Positions 8,652 through 17,940 are shown, counted from the first letter of the stretch. The stretch is DNA of 64,000 nt from Acinetobacter tibetensis (GCF_023824315.1 NZ_CP098732.1:1550001-1614000), one strand, 5' to 3'. The notes: generated from the letters alone by a model not told the origin. Program-made: numbers and translations.

Positions 8652-9327
8652 AAGAGTTTCCTCATGGTTTGTAACAGTGTATGTTTAATACTTATTACAA
8701 TATTGGGTTTAATTTGTCATCTTCAATGGCAATAAATTACTCTAACGTAATTCTGTTCAACATGATAGATAAAATTTATATGTATCAATAGTTTTGTAAA
8801 GTTAAATTGATAACAAAGGGCTAATTTTTTGTTGCAATTGTATCTAATCGTTCTACGGCATGTTGCGTTATTTGTAAATTGATTGCGCTAAAATTCTTTA
8901 GTCATTTAGGGTCTGTAAAGTCACAATGAAATTCAAGTTATTATGCTCATTGGTAAATCGAGTCCAATTCAAAAATGACTTAAATATAGTGGGTTAATTA
9001 GTCAATTTTGTATTTAAAATTTTTATAACTGAGTAATATTAATAAATTAGAAGTTGAAGGTAACTATATATTTTATTGACGAATTAGGTGCTTGGATGCA
9101 TTCATGGTGAGATTCGTCACTATGATAAAATGCTTATTGTAAGATCAAGGGGTTAGATTACTTTCTTTGAATATGGGATTTCAATGAAGAAATAAAGACA
9201 GAATGAAAAATTTGGTTCTCTGGAATGTCTAGTGAAATTTCAAAATTCATAGACATTCCAGAGAACCCAAAATACTTTACGATATGAAATAAAAATAAGT
9301 ATAAGTTATTTATTTTAAATAGAAAAA
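8652..9327. other. 676-bp gene-free spacer with a decayed duplicate of the neighbouring gene end
   Basis: This is AT-rich DNA with stops in every frame at short intervals and no RNA gene I recognise. Positions 8739-8752 repeat exactly the last 14 bases of the dehydrogenase gene (9330-9343). The next 25 or so bases remain similar with small gaps. This suggests a partial duplication or the relic of a lost paralogue. It also holds the strong hairpin at 9214-9267. Confidence 0.5.
9214..9267 (-). terminator. 18-bp perfect inverted repeat, likely terminator of the dehydrogenase gene
   Basis: Arms GGTTCTCTGGAATGTCTA (9214-9231) and its exact complement (9250-9267) enclose an 18-nt loop. Read on the minus strand the hairpin is followed by AAATTTTTC. 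It lies 60 bp beyond the stop of the gene at 9328. The stem is unusually long for a terminator. Confidence 0.55.
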
Positions 9328-10200
9328 TCACTCTAACGTAATTTTGCTCCAAGATTCATATAATTTTACAGCACTAGAAAAATCACTTTCTGCAGGCGAA
9401 AGATCACTTGCTGCTTGTATCAGGCTTTGTGTCAATGCAATTACAGGTGCTGAAAGTTTAGCGTCACGGACTAAATCTAATGCTATTCCAGTATCCTTTG
9501 CCAATAACGGTAAAGCAAAGGTAAGAGGGAAGCTACGGTTTAAGACGCGTTGAGGTAAGACGGTCTCAGTCACACCACTTTTACCACTGGATGCATTAAT
9601 ACAATCCAGTGCTTCACCCAAATTTACACCATGTGCTTTTAACGTGGTAAAGCCTTCGGCAACAGAACAGAGGTTAACCGCAAGAAGCATGTTATTCACG
9701 GCTTTTACTGCGAAACCAGCACCTGAGTTACCCACATGTTTAATGAGTTTCCCAATCGCTTGCAAGGCAGGGAGGGCTTTTTCGAATGCTTCAGCATCAC
9801 CACCTACCATTATGGTTAGTGTGGCATTTTCAGCGCCAATGGTTTGACCACTTACAGGGGCATCTAAGAAAGTCACTTGTTGTGTCTGTAAGGCGTCTGC
9901 CAGATTTTTAGCGGACTCTGGTACACCACTTGTACAGTCAATCCAAATACTGCCTGCTTTTAACTCTAATCCAGAAATAAGCGCTTCAACATCTTGGCTC
10001 GTTGGAAGGCAAGAAAAAATGATGTCTGCCTGAACTGCATCTTGTAAAGAAACAGCAAGGGTTCCATATTCAGTTGCATGTTGTTCGGCTTTGGAAAAAT
10101 TACGATTCCAAACAAAAACGGTTTCAAAATGTTTAGGGAGATGAGCTGCCATGCGATAGCCCATAGCACCTAAACCGATAAAAGCAACTGAATGAATCAT
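9328..10200 (-). CDS. NAD(P)-dependent 3-hydroxyisobutyrate dehydrogenase-like oxidoreductase
   Basis: 290 residues of the beta-hydroxyacid dehydrogenase family. The Rossmann motif is GLGAMG at residues 9-14. The substrate-binding segment 'DAPVSGQTIGAENATLTIMVGG' lies at 113-134. The catalytic lysine is K166 with N170 in 'KAVNN'. Family members oxidise 3-hydroxyisobutyrate, tartronate semialdehyde or related acids. Substrate is not predictable here because no valine-degradation genes are adjacent. It follows the PhaC-like gene by 10 bp on the same strand, so the two are probably co-transcribed. Confidence 0.88.
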   Translation of the reverse strand: MIHSVAFIGLGAMGYRMAAHLPKHFETVFVWNRNFSKAEQHATEYGTLAVSLQDAVQADIIFSCLPTSQDVEALISGLELKAGSIWIDCTSGVPESAKNLADALQTQQVTFLDAPVSGQTIGAENATLTIMVGGDAEAFEKALPALQAIGKLIKHVGNSGAGFAVKAVNNMLLAVNLCSVAEGFTTLKAHGVNLGEALDCINASSGKSGVTETVLPQRVLNRSFPLTFALPLLAKDTGIALDLVRDAKLSAPVIALTQSLIQAASDLSPAESDFSSAVKLYESWSKITLE

Positions 10201-10210
10201 AATTTTTCCT

Positions 10211-11311
10211 TTATATCTTTGTCGATCTTTGTTCTAACCACGAAGTAAGTTTGGGCCAAAATTGTTCAGCGCTTGCCTTGTTTGACATTAAGCCCAAATG
10301 CCCTCCGGGGATAAGAGTAAACGTGACATCTTGACTGTTTGTCAATTCACATAATGGTTTTATTGAAGCTTCAGTAACGAGTTGATCGGTTTGACCTGCA
10401 CCAATCAACAAAGATGAAGTGATTGAATTTAATTTGATTTGTTTATCTTCAAGCTGAATAACCCCGTGTTTGAGTTCATTCTTTAGCCAAATTTTAAAAA
10501 TCATGTCTTGGTTAATACCACCAGGATAATCAATCATATTATTGAGAAACTGGCTAATGGTGGCATTTTCACTGATGGTTTCCAAATCATCCAAGTTGTT
10601 CAAAAGGGTTTTATAACTTGCATACCAACCTTTAGGGTCCAGAATTTTAAAACCAATTGAATTTAAGCGCCCTGATGTATGAGTAAATTTTTTTGGAATA
10701 TTGGTAGAAAACAAGAGTTGATTGAGTGTTGTATTTTTTTGGACCAGCCGATACATATTTTGATTCACTTTGCCAATGAATCCAGAAGCATAACTATCAA
10801 TAGGACTGCCTAAAACAATTAAGTTTTTTACAAAATTAGGCTGTCGCAAAGCACTATAAAGTAAAACAAAAATGCCTGCCATACTCCAGCCATGCAGTGA
10901 AATTTGCTCAGATTGAGCATGACTGCGTATCTTGTTAATACAGTCAGGGAGTGCGTAGTCAACGATGGTAAGAAAATGAATATGTCGGTCACGAAAGCGA
11001 AACTGCTTCCATTCAACTAAATACACATCAAAACCTTGATTTTGAAAATGCTTTACTAAAGACCGATAAGGAAACAAATCATATATCGCCATATTAATGG
11101 CAAAAGGGGCAACAAAAACCAGCGGTTCTAGATAACGCTTTGAGACAGATGGATAGTAACGCACTTTAGCATAATCATTGTGTGCGACAATTTCATAAGG
11201 TGTACTTTCAGACAGAATAAGTGAATGTTGCTTAAAGACGCGTGTAGATAAGTTTTTAAGTTGGATTTTCTGACTGGCGATCCGTTGTTTTAGTTTTGTT
11301 GTCGCGGGCAT
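10211..11311 (-). CDS. PhaC-like alpha/beta hydrolase
   Basis: A 366-residue protein resembling class III polyhydroxyalkanoate synthases: 'PLVFVAPFAINMAIYDLFPYRSLVKHFQNQGFDVYLVEW', a lipase box 'GWSMAG' with Ser143, a late 'GAGQTDQLV' aspartate, and 'IPGGHLGLM' with the histidine. True PhaC uses cysteine in this box (GYCMGG type). Serine predicts a hydrolase, such as a depolymerase or thioesterase, rather than a polymerase. It begins a two-gene unit with the downstream dehydrogenase. No signal peptide is seen. Confidence 0.8.
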   Translation of the reverse strand: MPATTKLKQRIASQKIQLKNLSTRVFKQHSLILSESTPYEIVAHNDYAKVRYYPSVSKRYLEPLVFVAPFAINMAIYDLFPYRSLVKHFQNQGFDVYLVEWKQFRFRDRHIHFLTIVDYALPDCINKIRSHAQSEQISLHGWSMAGIFVLLYSALRQPNFVKNLIVLGSPIDSYASGFIGKVNQNMYRLVQKNTTLNQLLFSTNIPKKFTHTSGRLNSIGFKILDPKGWYASYKTLLNNLDDLETISENATISQFLNNMIDYPGGINQDMIFKIWLKNELKHGVIQLEDKQIKLNSITSSLLIGAGQTDQLVTEASIKPLCELTNSQDVTFTLIPGGHLGLMSNKASAEQFWPKLTSWLEQRSTKI

Positions 11312-11445
11312 ATTTATTGACCTACTTGAAGATTTGCTCGAAGTCTAAACGATAATTTTATATTTTACCTTGACCTGAAATGCCGTAGACGCTCAAAATG
11401 TTGGCAATTATTCACAAAGGCAGTTCTGAGAACTGAATCGTAGAA

Positions 11446-12633
11446 ATGAGCCAATACGACGACATCGAATATCAATTAGACACTTTAGCGATTCGTACCG
11501 GTCACACACGTACTTTTGAAGGTGAGCATAGTGAGCCAATTTTTCTAACATCTTCTTTCGTATGCGAAAATGCGGCAGATGCGGCAGCCAAATTTTCAGG
11601 ACAAATTGAAGGTAATACTTATTCACGTTATACCAACCCTACTGTACAGGCATTTGAAAAACGTTTAGCTGTATTAGATGGTGCTGAACGTGCAGTGGCA
11701 ACCAGTTCTGGTATGGCAGCAGTTCATGCTGTGACTTTGGCTTATTTAAAAGCGGGTGATCATGTCGTGTGTTCACGTGCTGTCTTTGGTTCGATCATTT
11801 CGCTGTTTGAAAAATATGTCATCAAATTTGGTGTCGATGTAACATTTGTAGACTTGGAAGATTTAGATGGTTGGAAACAAGCGATTCGTCCCAATACACG
11901 TCTTTTATTTATTGAAACACCATCAAACCCATTGGCTCAAGTGGGGGATATGCAGGCGATTGCTGATATTGCCCATGCACATAATGCTTTATTTGCAGTC
12001 GATAATACTTTCTGTACCCCAATCTTACAGCAACCAATTAAGTTCGGCGCAGACCTGATTATCTATTCATCAACGAAATATATTGATGGTCAGGGTCGTG
12101 CTTTAGGTGGTGCGGTTGTGGGTAAGGATAAATTGGTTGAAGAGATTAACGGTGTTATTCGTACACTCGGTAATTCTATGAGCCCGTTTAATGCGTGGAT
12201 CTTCTTAAAAGGTTTAGAAACTTTAAGTTTACGCATGAAAGCACATTGTACCAGTGCACAGAAATTAGCAGAATGGCTCGATGCGCACCCAAAAGTTGAA
12301 AAAGTGTATTACGCGGGTTTACCAAACCATGAAGGGCATGAACTGGCGAAGAAACAACAATCTGGTTTTGGTGGTGTGGTTTCTTTTGTTGTGAAAGGCG
12401 AGCGTGAAGGGGCTTGGACGGTTATCGACAACACTCGCTTCTTATCGATTACGAGTAACTTGGGAGATGTTAAATCAACGATTACCCATCCTGCGACTAC
12501 ATCGCACGGCAGAATGTCGGCTGAGGCTAAACAAGCAGCAGGTATTCGTGAAGGTTTAATTCGTGTTTCTGTTGGTTTAGAAGATATTGATGATATTATT
12601 CGTGATATCGCACGTGGTTTAGACTTAATCTAA
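11446..12633 (+). CDS. metZ: O-succinylhomoserine sulfhydrylase
   Basis: A 395-residue Cys/Met-metabolism PLP enzyme (fold type I). It has 'QIEGNTYSRYTNPT', 'ATSSGMAAVHA', the aspartate motif 'AVDNTFCTPILQQP', and the PLP lysine K211 in 'IIYSSTKYIDGQGR'. MetZ forms homocysteine directly from O-succinylhomoserine and sulfide, bypassing cystathionine. The family also includes MetB and MetC. The full-length match to proteobacterial MetZ makes this the preferred call. It is followed after 27 bp by ybaB. Confidence 0.9.
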   Translation: MSQYDDIEYQLDTLAIRTGHTRTFEGEHSEPIFLTSSFVCENAADAAAKFSGQIEGNTYSRYTNPTVQAFEKRLAVLDGAERAVATSSGMAAVHAVTLAYLKAGDHVVCSRAVFGSIISLFEKYVIKFGVDVTFVDLEDLDGWKQAIRPNTRLLFIETPSNPLAQVGDMQAIADIAHAHNALFAVDNTFCTPILQQPIKFGADLIIYSSTKYIDGQGRALGGAVVGKDKLVEEINGVIRTLGNSMSPFNAWIFLKGLETLSLRMKAHCTSAQKLAEWLDAHPKVEKVYYAGLPNHEGHELAKKQQSGFGGVVSFVVKGEREGAWTVIDNTRFLSITSNLGDVKSTITHPATTSHGRMSAEAKQAAGIREGLIRVSVGLEDIDDIIRDIARGLDLI

Positions 12634-12660
12634 TTTTTAATTTTATGTTCGGAGATTTTT

Positions 12661-12990
12661 ATGAACATTAATATGCTGATGCAACAAGCACAACGCATGC
12701 AAAAAGATATGGAAGTTAATCTTAAAAAAGCCAAAGAGGAGCTTGCACAGACTGAAGTTCATGCGGAAGCAGGCGGTGGTTTGGTTAAGGTGACTATGAC
12801 TTGCCGTAATGTAGTGAAGCGCATCGAGATTAATCCTGAATTGTTGCAAGATGATCCAGATATGATTGAAGACTTGATTGCGGCTGCAATGAATGATGCT
12901 GCACGTCAGGCAGAAGTTATTTCTGAAGAGCGCTTAAAAGGTGCGAGTTCGGGTATGGGCTTGCCACCAGGCCTTGCGGGAATGTTCTAA
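12661..12990 (+). CDS. ybaB: YbaB/EbfC family nucleoid-associated protein
   Basis: 109 residues. The N-terminal helix '[24 protein letters not shown]' is followed by '[26 protein letters not shown]' and '[18 protein letters not shown]', which is the standard EbfC layout. The protein binds DNA as a tweezer-shaped dimer. The pairing with recR downstream is a widely conserved bacterial arrangement. A Shine-Dalgarno sequence (CGGAG) lies 7 bp upstream. Confidence 0.95.
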   Translation: MNINMLMQQAQRMQKDMEVNLKKAKEELAQTEVHAEAGGGLVKVTMTCRNVVKRIEINPELLQDDPDMIEDLIAAAMNDAARQAEVISEERLKGASSGMGLPPGLAGMF

Positions 12991-13005
12991 TCCCAAGTGG
13001 TTGCT

Positions 13006-13032
13006 TACCTCCCTTTTTAGGGAGGTATTTTT
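13006..13032 (+). terminator. Hairpin between ybaB and recR
   Basis: TACCTCCC / GGGAGGTA with a 6-nt loop, followed by TTTTTA. It overlaps the region just before recR translation starts, so it may attenuate rather than fully block read-through into recR. Confidence 0.75.
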
Positions 13033-13046
13033 ATATAGGAATAACC

Positions 13047-13643
13047 GTGTTTAGTGATCGATTTGAACAATTGGTTCAAGCTTTAAGAATTTTACCAAGT
13101 GTGGGGCCAAAGTCTGCACAGCGTATGGCGTTGCATCTGATTATGAAAAATCGGGAAGGTGCAGTGGGTTTAGCCCATGCTTTGACAGAAGCGACAAATC
13201 ATATTCATGAGTGTTGTGTTTGCCATTCACTCACAGAAGAAGAAGTGTGTGATATTTGCCTATCAACAGAGCGTGATGACCAGCTATTGTGCGTGGTTGA
13301 GTCTCCAGCAGATGTCATGGCAATTGAGCAAAGTGGAAGTTTTCGCGGGAAATATCATGTTTTAGGTGGACATTTGTCACCACTGGATGGTATTGGACCA
13401 GACGAAATTGGTATACCGCATTTGGTGCATCGCCTAACAGATGGCAAAATCACAGAAGTGATTCTTGCAACCAATGCGACTGTTGAAGGTCAAGCAACCG
13501 CGCATTATCTGGTTGAAGCCTGTAAGCATCTGCCAGTACATATGACAAGAATTGCACAAGGTGTACCACAAGGCGGGGAGCTTGAGTATGTAGACAGCCA
13601 CACCTTAAGTCAGGCTGTACATAACCGGATGCGCATGAAATAA
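13047..13643 (+). CDS. recR: Recombination mediator RecR
   Basis: A 198-residue DNA repair protein. It has an N-terminal helix-hairpin-helix ('LRILPSVGPKSAQRMALHL'), a C4 zinc finger (C-x2-C ... C-x2-C in 'CCVCHSLTEEEVCDIC'), and a Toprim domain ('CVVESPADVMAIEQSG', 'GGHLSPLDGIGPDEI'). RecR acts with RecO and RecF to load RecA on gapped DNA. It starts with GTG, preceded by TAGGA at 6 bp. It lies downstream of ybaB as in most bacteria. Confidence 0.95.
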   Translation: MFSDRFEQLVQALRILPSVGPKSAQRMALHLIMKNREGAVGLAHALTEATNHIHECCVCHSLTEEEVCDICLSTERDDQLLCVVESPADVMAIEQSGSFRGKYHVLGGHLSPLDGIGPDEIGIPHLVHRLTDGKITEVILATNATVEGQATAHYLVEACKHLPVHMTRIAQGVPQGGELEYVDSHTLSQAVHNRMRMK

Positions 13644-13882
13644 GTGAATACTTGTTTCATGTTCACTTTAGAGAGATAGTCCTTTAAATTTTGAATATTA
13701 TTTTAACGATTGGTATATTTTATAAAAATCAATGATATAAAAAAAGTATCAATAAACAGGTAAATAGAGCTTATACACTAAAATTTAACTAATTCTTTAG
13801 CAGAAAATTAAAATTTTTATAGATAATTGTTATATATAAGGTAAGATACCTTTTTAGAGAATCTATTCCTAGACTCGGCAGT

Positions 13883-15025
13883 ATGTTTCAGTTTATTCAG
13901 CACCAAACAGATTTAAATAACTTTTTGTCCATCATGGATCAAAATTCCATTTATGGGCTTGATACAGAGTTTATTAAAGTGGATACCTTATGGCCAAAGC
14001 TTGGGGTGTTCCAAATTAACGTTGCTGACCAAGTCTATTTGTTAGATGGAACAACTTTAGATTTAAGTGGGTTCTGGAAAAAAATATTTACTGCGCAGTT
14101 GAATGTGTTTCATGCTTGTGGTGAAGACATTGATTTGATTTATCATTATGCACAAGATAAGTCACTGAGTAATGTGTTTGATACCCAAGTAGGGATGTCA
14201 TTTTTAGGTCATGGCTTGCAAGTCAGTTATCAAAATGCACTGAAACAAATGCTCAATGTAGATATTGATAAAGATCAGACCCGTTCAGATTGGTTGGCAC
14301 GTCCACTGTCGCCTGAACAACTCAATTATGCTGCGAATGACGTGCTGTATATTATGGCATTGGCACAAAAAGTTAGATCTGAGTTGCAAGAAAAACACTT
14401 GTTAGATTTTGCTCAGGAAGACTGCCGAAATTTGACCTATGAAATTGGTCAAGAAACTCCACTGACTTTGCTCTATCAAGATGTTGGAAATTATCGACAT
14501 TCACGCCGTGAACTCATGCAATTACAGCAATTGGCAGTTTGGCGTGAGCAGATGGTTAAAGCACTAAATCAACCGCGTAGTTTTATTCTTAAGAATTCAA
14601 GCATGATTGATTTGGTTGAGAAGAATCCAAAAAATCATTTCCAATTGTGCAATATCAAAGATATTCGTCAGAATATTCTACGTGAGCACGGGAAAACTAT
14701 TTTAGATTTATTGAAGTTTTTACCAGCTCAAGAAGAATGGCCATTACGTATGGCACGGCCAATCCGCCACTCGTCTAAAGAAATTGGTAATAAGGTCGAT
14801 GCGGTCATTCAAAATGTGGTGAATGAAACAATGGTTCCGAAGGAAGTCTTGCTGCGTAAAAAGTGGCTCAATGCTGTGTATCAGCATGTTGTGTCTGGGC
14901 GCGCTGAACAAGATTTACCAAATTATTTACTAGGATGGCGCTATGAGCTTTTGACCAAGCCGCTCATTCAAGTATTACATGCAGATCAGCAATATTTATC
15001 TACACAAATGAAAATTGCACAATAG
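13883..15025 (+). CDS. rnd: Ribonuclease D
   Basis: A 380-residue DEDD-family 3'-5' exoribonuclease. D27 and E29 lie in 'GLDTEF', with a later aspartate in 'HACGEDIDLIYHY' and the Y/D pair in 'YAANDVLYIMAL'. An HRDC domain follows ('LAVWREQMVKALNQPRSFILKNSSMIDL'). It trims tRNA 3' ends and other structured RNAs. It is preceded by an AT-rich 239-bp spacer and followed by ycgL, the order also seen in pseudomonads. Confidence 0.92.
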   Translation: MFQFIQHQTDLNNFLSIMDQNSIYGLDTEFIKVDTLWPKLGVFQINVADQVYLLDGTTLDLSGFWKKIFTAQLNVFHACGEDIDLIYHYAQDKSLSNVFDTQVGMSFLGHGLQVSYQNALKQMLNVDIDKDQTRSDWLARPLSPEQLNYAANDVLYIMALAQKVRSELQEKHLLDFAQEDCRNLTYEIGQETPLTLLYQDVGNYRHSRRELMQLQQLAVWREQMVKALNQPRSFILKNSSMIDLVEKNPKNHFQLCNIKDIRQNILREHGKTILDLLKFLPAQEEWPLRMARPIRHSSKEIGNKVDAVIQNVVNETMVPKEVLLRKKWLNAVYQHVVSGRAEQDLPNYLLGWRYELLTKPLIQVLHADQQYLSTQMKIAQ

Positions 15026-15157
15026 CCACTCAAATTTGTTTAAAGAATTGACACTTAGACAAATTGACGACTGCTGCGTTAATAATCATTACTGAATCAG
15101 ATTATTTTTTGTTGTATGCTTGGCGCTGTGTTTTCTAAGTTAAGTAATGTTCCAAGC

Positions 15158-15463
15158 ATGCATTGTTCAATCTATAAATCGAGCAAAAAAGACGAGATGT
15201 ATCTTTATGTTGCTCATCTTCCTTCTGAAAATGATGCAGAAGCATCTAATCCATTAGACGTTGTTCCAGAAGCCTTACGTATTGCTTTTGGTCGCGCAAC
15301 GTTTGTTATGCATATCGAGTTGACCGAGACACGCAAGTTAGCGCGTGTGAATGTATTACACGTGATAGATTCGATAGAAACTCATGGTTTCTTTATTCAA
15401 ATGCCACCAGAAGGGTTAATTAACCCGAATGCAGTAGCGCCAGAAGGCTTACGTGGTGCTTAA
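15158..15463 (+). CDS. YcgL domain-containing protein
   Basis: 101 residues from [18 protein letters not shown] to 'EGLRGA'. The conserved YcgL features are the '[13 protein letters not shown]' start, '[16 protein letters not shown]' and '[11 protein letters not shown]'. The molecular function is unknown. An in-frame ATG exists 42 bp upstream, but family members begin at the MHC(D/S)IY methionine, so I start there. Located downstream of rnd, probably in one transcript. Confidence 0.88.
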   Translation: MHCSIYKSSKKDEMYLYVAHLPSENDAEASNPLDVVPEALRIAFGRATFVMHIELTETRKLARVNVLHVIDSIETHGFFIQMPPEGLINPNAVAPEGLRGA

Positions 15464-15483
15464 TTTTTTTCAGGAGTTGTACT

Positions 15484-15867
15484 ATGAATAATTTTCTTTC
15501 AATTTTAGACACAATTCCTGAAGATACGATTGCAGTCAGTGTGTATTTGCTAGGCAGCATCATTATTTTATGGTGCTGGTATGCAATCGCGAAGCGCCTA
15601 CCAAAACCGTTTGGTGGGATTAGTTGGGTGGTTGTTTTTGCTGTTATGTTGACACCAACGGTTTCTGAAGGGACAAATGCTTCGATTGCACCTGCATTTT
15701 TTGGTCTAATGTTTGGCATACTGACTAAAGAAAACCCGCTCATCTGGTTTAATTTATCTGCAATTTTATGTGTTCTTGGTTTAGGGTTGATCGTGGGCTA
15801 TTGCTGGTCTAAATATAGTGATAAACGCGGAATTTCTGTAGTTAACAAGAAAAGTTCACCACTTTAA
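15484..15867 (+). CDS. Small integral membrane protein, unknown function
   Basis: 127 residues with three predicted transmembrane helices ('VSVYLLGSIIILWCWYAI', 'ISWVVVFAVMLTPTV', 'LIWFNLSAILCVLGLGLIVGYCW'). I recognise no domain. It lies between ycgL and the MoxR ATPase gene (20 bp before it) on the same strand, so it may be co-transcribed with the MoxR-VWA pair. AGGAG precedes its start. Confidence 0.75.
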   Translation: MNNFLSILDTIPEDTIAVSVYLLGSIIILWCWYAIAKRLPKPFGGISWVVVFAVMLTPTVSEGTNASIAPAFFGLMFGILTKENPLIWFNLSAILCVLGLGLIVGYCWSKYSDKRGISVVNKKSSPL

Positions 15868-15887
15868 ATAAAAAATAAGGTTATCTT

Positions 15888-16739
15888 ATGTCTGTTGATG
15901 CTCAACAATTTACGGGTACAAGTCAGTACATCGCGACTGATAGTTTAAAGCTTGCAGTGAAGGCTGCACGTGCATTGCAAAAGCCATTATTGGTTAAAGG
16001 GGAACCGGGAACGGGTAAAACTTTATTGGCAGAGCAAGTTGCAGAAAGCTTAGGTTTAAAACTCATCACATGGCACATCAAGTCTACAACCAAAGCACAG
16101 CAAGGTTTGTATGAGTATGATGCGGTTTCACGCCTGCGTGATAGCCAGTTGGGTGATGACCGTGTCTACGACATTAAAAACTACATTAAACCCGGTAAAT
16201 TGTGGGAAGCATTTACCAGTGAAGAACGCTGTGTGTTGTTGATTGATGAAATTGACAAGGCAGATATCGAGTTTCCAAACGATTTATTGCACGAACTCGA
16301 TAAAATGTCTTTCTTTGTGTATGAAACAGGCGAAACCATTACTGCGACTCAACGTCCAATCGTCATCATTACTTCAAATAATGAAAAAGAATTACCAGAT
16401 GCATTTTTGCGTCGCTGTTTCTTCCATTATATTGAGTTTCCTGATGAAGCAACCATGCGTGAAATTATTGATGTGCATTTTCCGCAGGTTTCAACTGCTT
16501 TAGTGAATGAAGCACTTCAAGTTTTCTTTAAATTACGTCAGGTTCCAGGGCTAAAAAAACCGCCTTCAACCTCTGAATTGATTGATTGGTTAAGCCTGTT
16601 GATGGCAGATGATATGCCAGAAGATGTATTGCGTAACCATGATAAATCTAAAGCGATTCCGCCGTTGTATGGTGCATTGATTAAAAACGAGCAAGATGTA
16701 CAGTTGCTTGAGCGTTTAGCCTTTATGTCGCGTCGCTAA
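15888..16739 (+). CDS. MoxR family AAA+ ATPase
   Basis: A 283-residue AAA+ protein. Walker A is GEPGTGKT (near residues 43-50), Walker B 'VLLIDEIDKAD', sensor-1 'ITSNNEKELPDAF' and the arginine finger 'LRRCFFHYIEFPD'. MoxR ATPases act as chaperones that insert cofactors or assemble complexes, nearly always with a VWA-domain partner. The VWA gene follows 13 bp downstream. The client is not evident from neighbours, since no CO dehydrogenase or methanol dehydrogenase genes are present. Confidence 0.93.
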   Translation: MSVDAQQFTGTSQYIATDSLKLAVKAARALQKPLLVKGEPGTGKTLLAEQVAESLGLKLITWHIKSTTKAQQGLYEYDAVSRLRDSQLGDDRVYDIKNYIKPGKLWEAFTSEERCVLLIDEIDKADIEFPNDLLHELDKMSFFVYETGETITATQRPIVIITSNNEKELPDAFLRRCFFHYIEFPDEATMREIIDVHFPQVSTALVNEALQVFFKLRQVPGLKKPPSTSELIDWLSLLMADDMPEDVLRNHDKSKAIPPLYGALIKNEQDVQLLERLAFMSRR

Positions 16740-16752
16740 AGGAGAAACACGC

Positions 16753-17940
16753 ATGTTTGTGCGCTTGTTTTATACCTTACGCAAATATGGTGTGCCTGTA
16801 TCTACACGAGAACTCATTGATCTGAATGAGGCGGTCGCATCAGGCTTGGTATTTGCCGATCAAGAAGAGTTTTATCAGCTCACCAAAACCATTATGGTGA
16901 AGGATGAGCGTTTCTTCGATAAATTTGATCGGGGCATGAAAGACTACTTTGATGGTATTTCTACTTTTAATTTGGATGAATTACTCAATCAAGTTCAGCA
17001 ATTACCCAAAGATTGGTTTGATCTAGAATTATTAGAAAAGCATCTCACGCCAGAACAGCGTGAAGAGTTGAAAAAAGCGGGTTCCCTTGAAGAATTGATG
17101 AAAATGTTGGAAGAGCGATTACGCGAACAGCATAAAAAACATCAAGGTGGAAACAAGATGATTGGTACGGGAGGGACTTCTCCTTTTGGTGCTTACGGAG
17201 ATCATCCTGAGGGTGTACGCATTGGTGGACCAGGGCGGAAACGTTCAGCGGTAAAAGTTTGGGAACAGCGCAAATACCGTAATTTGGATGATGAGCAGAT
17301 TTTGGGGACACGCCAAATGCAATTGGCATTACGCCGTTTGCGTAAGTTTGCTCGTCAAGGTGCTGCCGAAGAACTGGATATAGATGGCACTATTAAAGAA
17401 ACTGCCAAACAGGGCATTTTGAATGTTCAATTGGTGCCTGAACGCCGTAACCGCGTTAAAGTCTTGATGTTGTTTGATGTGGGTGGCTCAATGGATTCTC
17501 ATATTGCACAATGTGAGAAATTATTTAGTGCAGCAAAAACAGAATTTAAAACACTCGAGTATTTCTATTTCCATAATTGTTTGTATGACTATGTATGGAA
17601 AGATAATGTGCGTCGCTCCAATACACGCATGAACACATGGGATTTATTCAATACTTATGGTCGTGACTATCGTGTAATTGTGGTGGGTGATGCAAGTATG
17701 GCACCTTATGAGCTGAATTCAGTAGGTGGTTCTGTTGAATATATGAATGATGAATCGGGGCAGGTGTGGCTACATCGCTTACGTCAGCATTTTGATAAAA
17801 CGGCATGGCTAAATCCTGAAGAAGAAAATTACTGGCATTACACGCAAACCATTGGTGCAATCAAACAGATTTTTGAACAGCATATGTATCCGATGACCTT
17901 AAAAGGGGTAGAGGATTTAACCAAATACTTAGCACGTTAA
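16753..17940 (+). CDS. VWA domain (CoxE-like) protein, partner of the MoxR ATPase
   Basis: 395 residues of the CoxE/YeaD-like VWA group. The N-terminal half is helical ('FVRLFYTLRKYGVPVSTRELIDLNEAV'), with a charged stretch 'LEELMKMLEERLREQHKKHQGG'. The C-terminal VWA domain has a metal site 'LFDVGGSMDSH', in which glycine replaces the first serine of the usual DxSxS. A second motif is 'VVGDASMAPYEL'. The coupling with MoxR suggests adaptor function. Cytoplasmic, no signal peptide. Confidence 0.88.
   Translation: MFVRLFYTLRKYGVPVSTRELIDLNEAVASGLVFADQEEFYQLTKTIMVKDERFFDKFDRGMKDYFDGISTFNLDELLNQVQQLPKDWFDLELLEKHLTPEQREELKKAGSLEELMKMLEERLREQHKKHQGGNKMIGTGGTSPFGAYGDHPEGVRIGGPGRKRSAVKVWEQRKYRNLDDEQILGTRQMQLALRRLRKFARQGAAEELDIDGTIKETAKQGILNVQLVPERRNRVKVLMLFDVGGSMDSHIAQCEKLFSAAKTEFKTLEYFYFHNCLYDYVWKDNVRRSNTRMNTWDLFNTYGRDYRVIVVGDASMAPYELNSVGGSVEYMNDESGQVWLHRLRQHFDKTAWLNPEEENYWHYTQTIGAIKQIFEQHMYPMTLKGVEDLTKYLAR

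Noticed and set aside
9158..9352. Minus-strand open frame of 64 residues in the spacer
   Set aside because: It runs through the 18-bp inverted repeat and the end of the dehydrogenase gene, has no ribosome site, and its composition is that of AT-rich noise.
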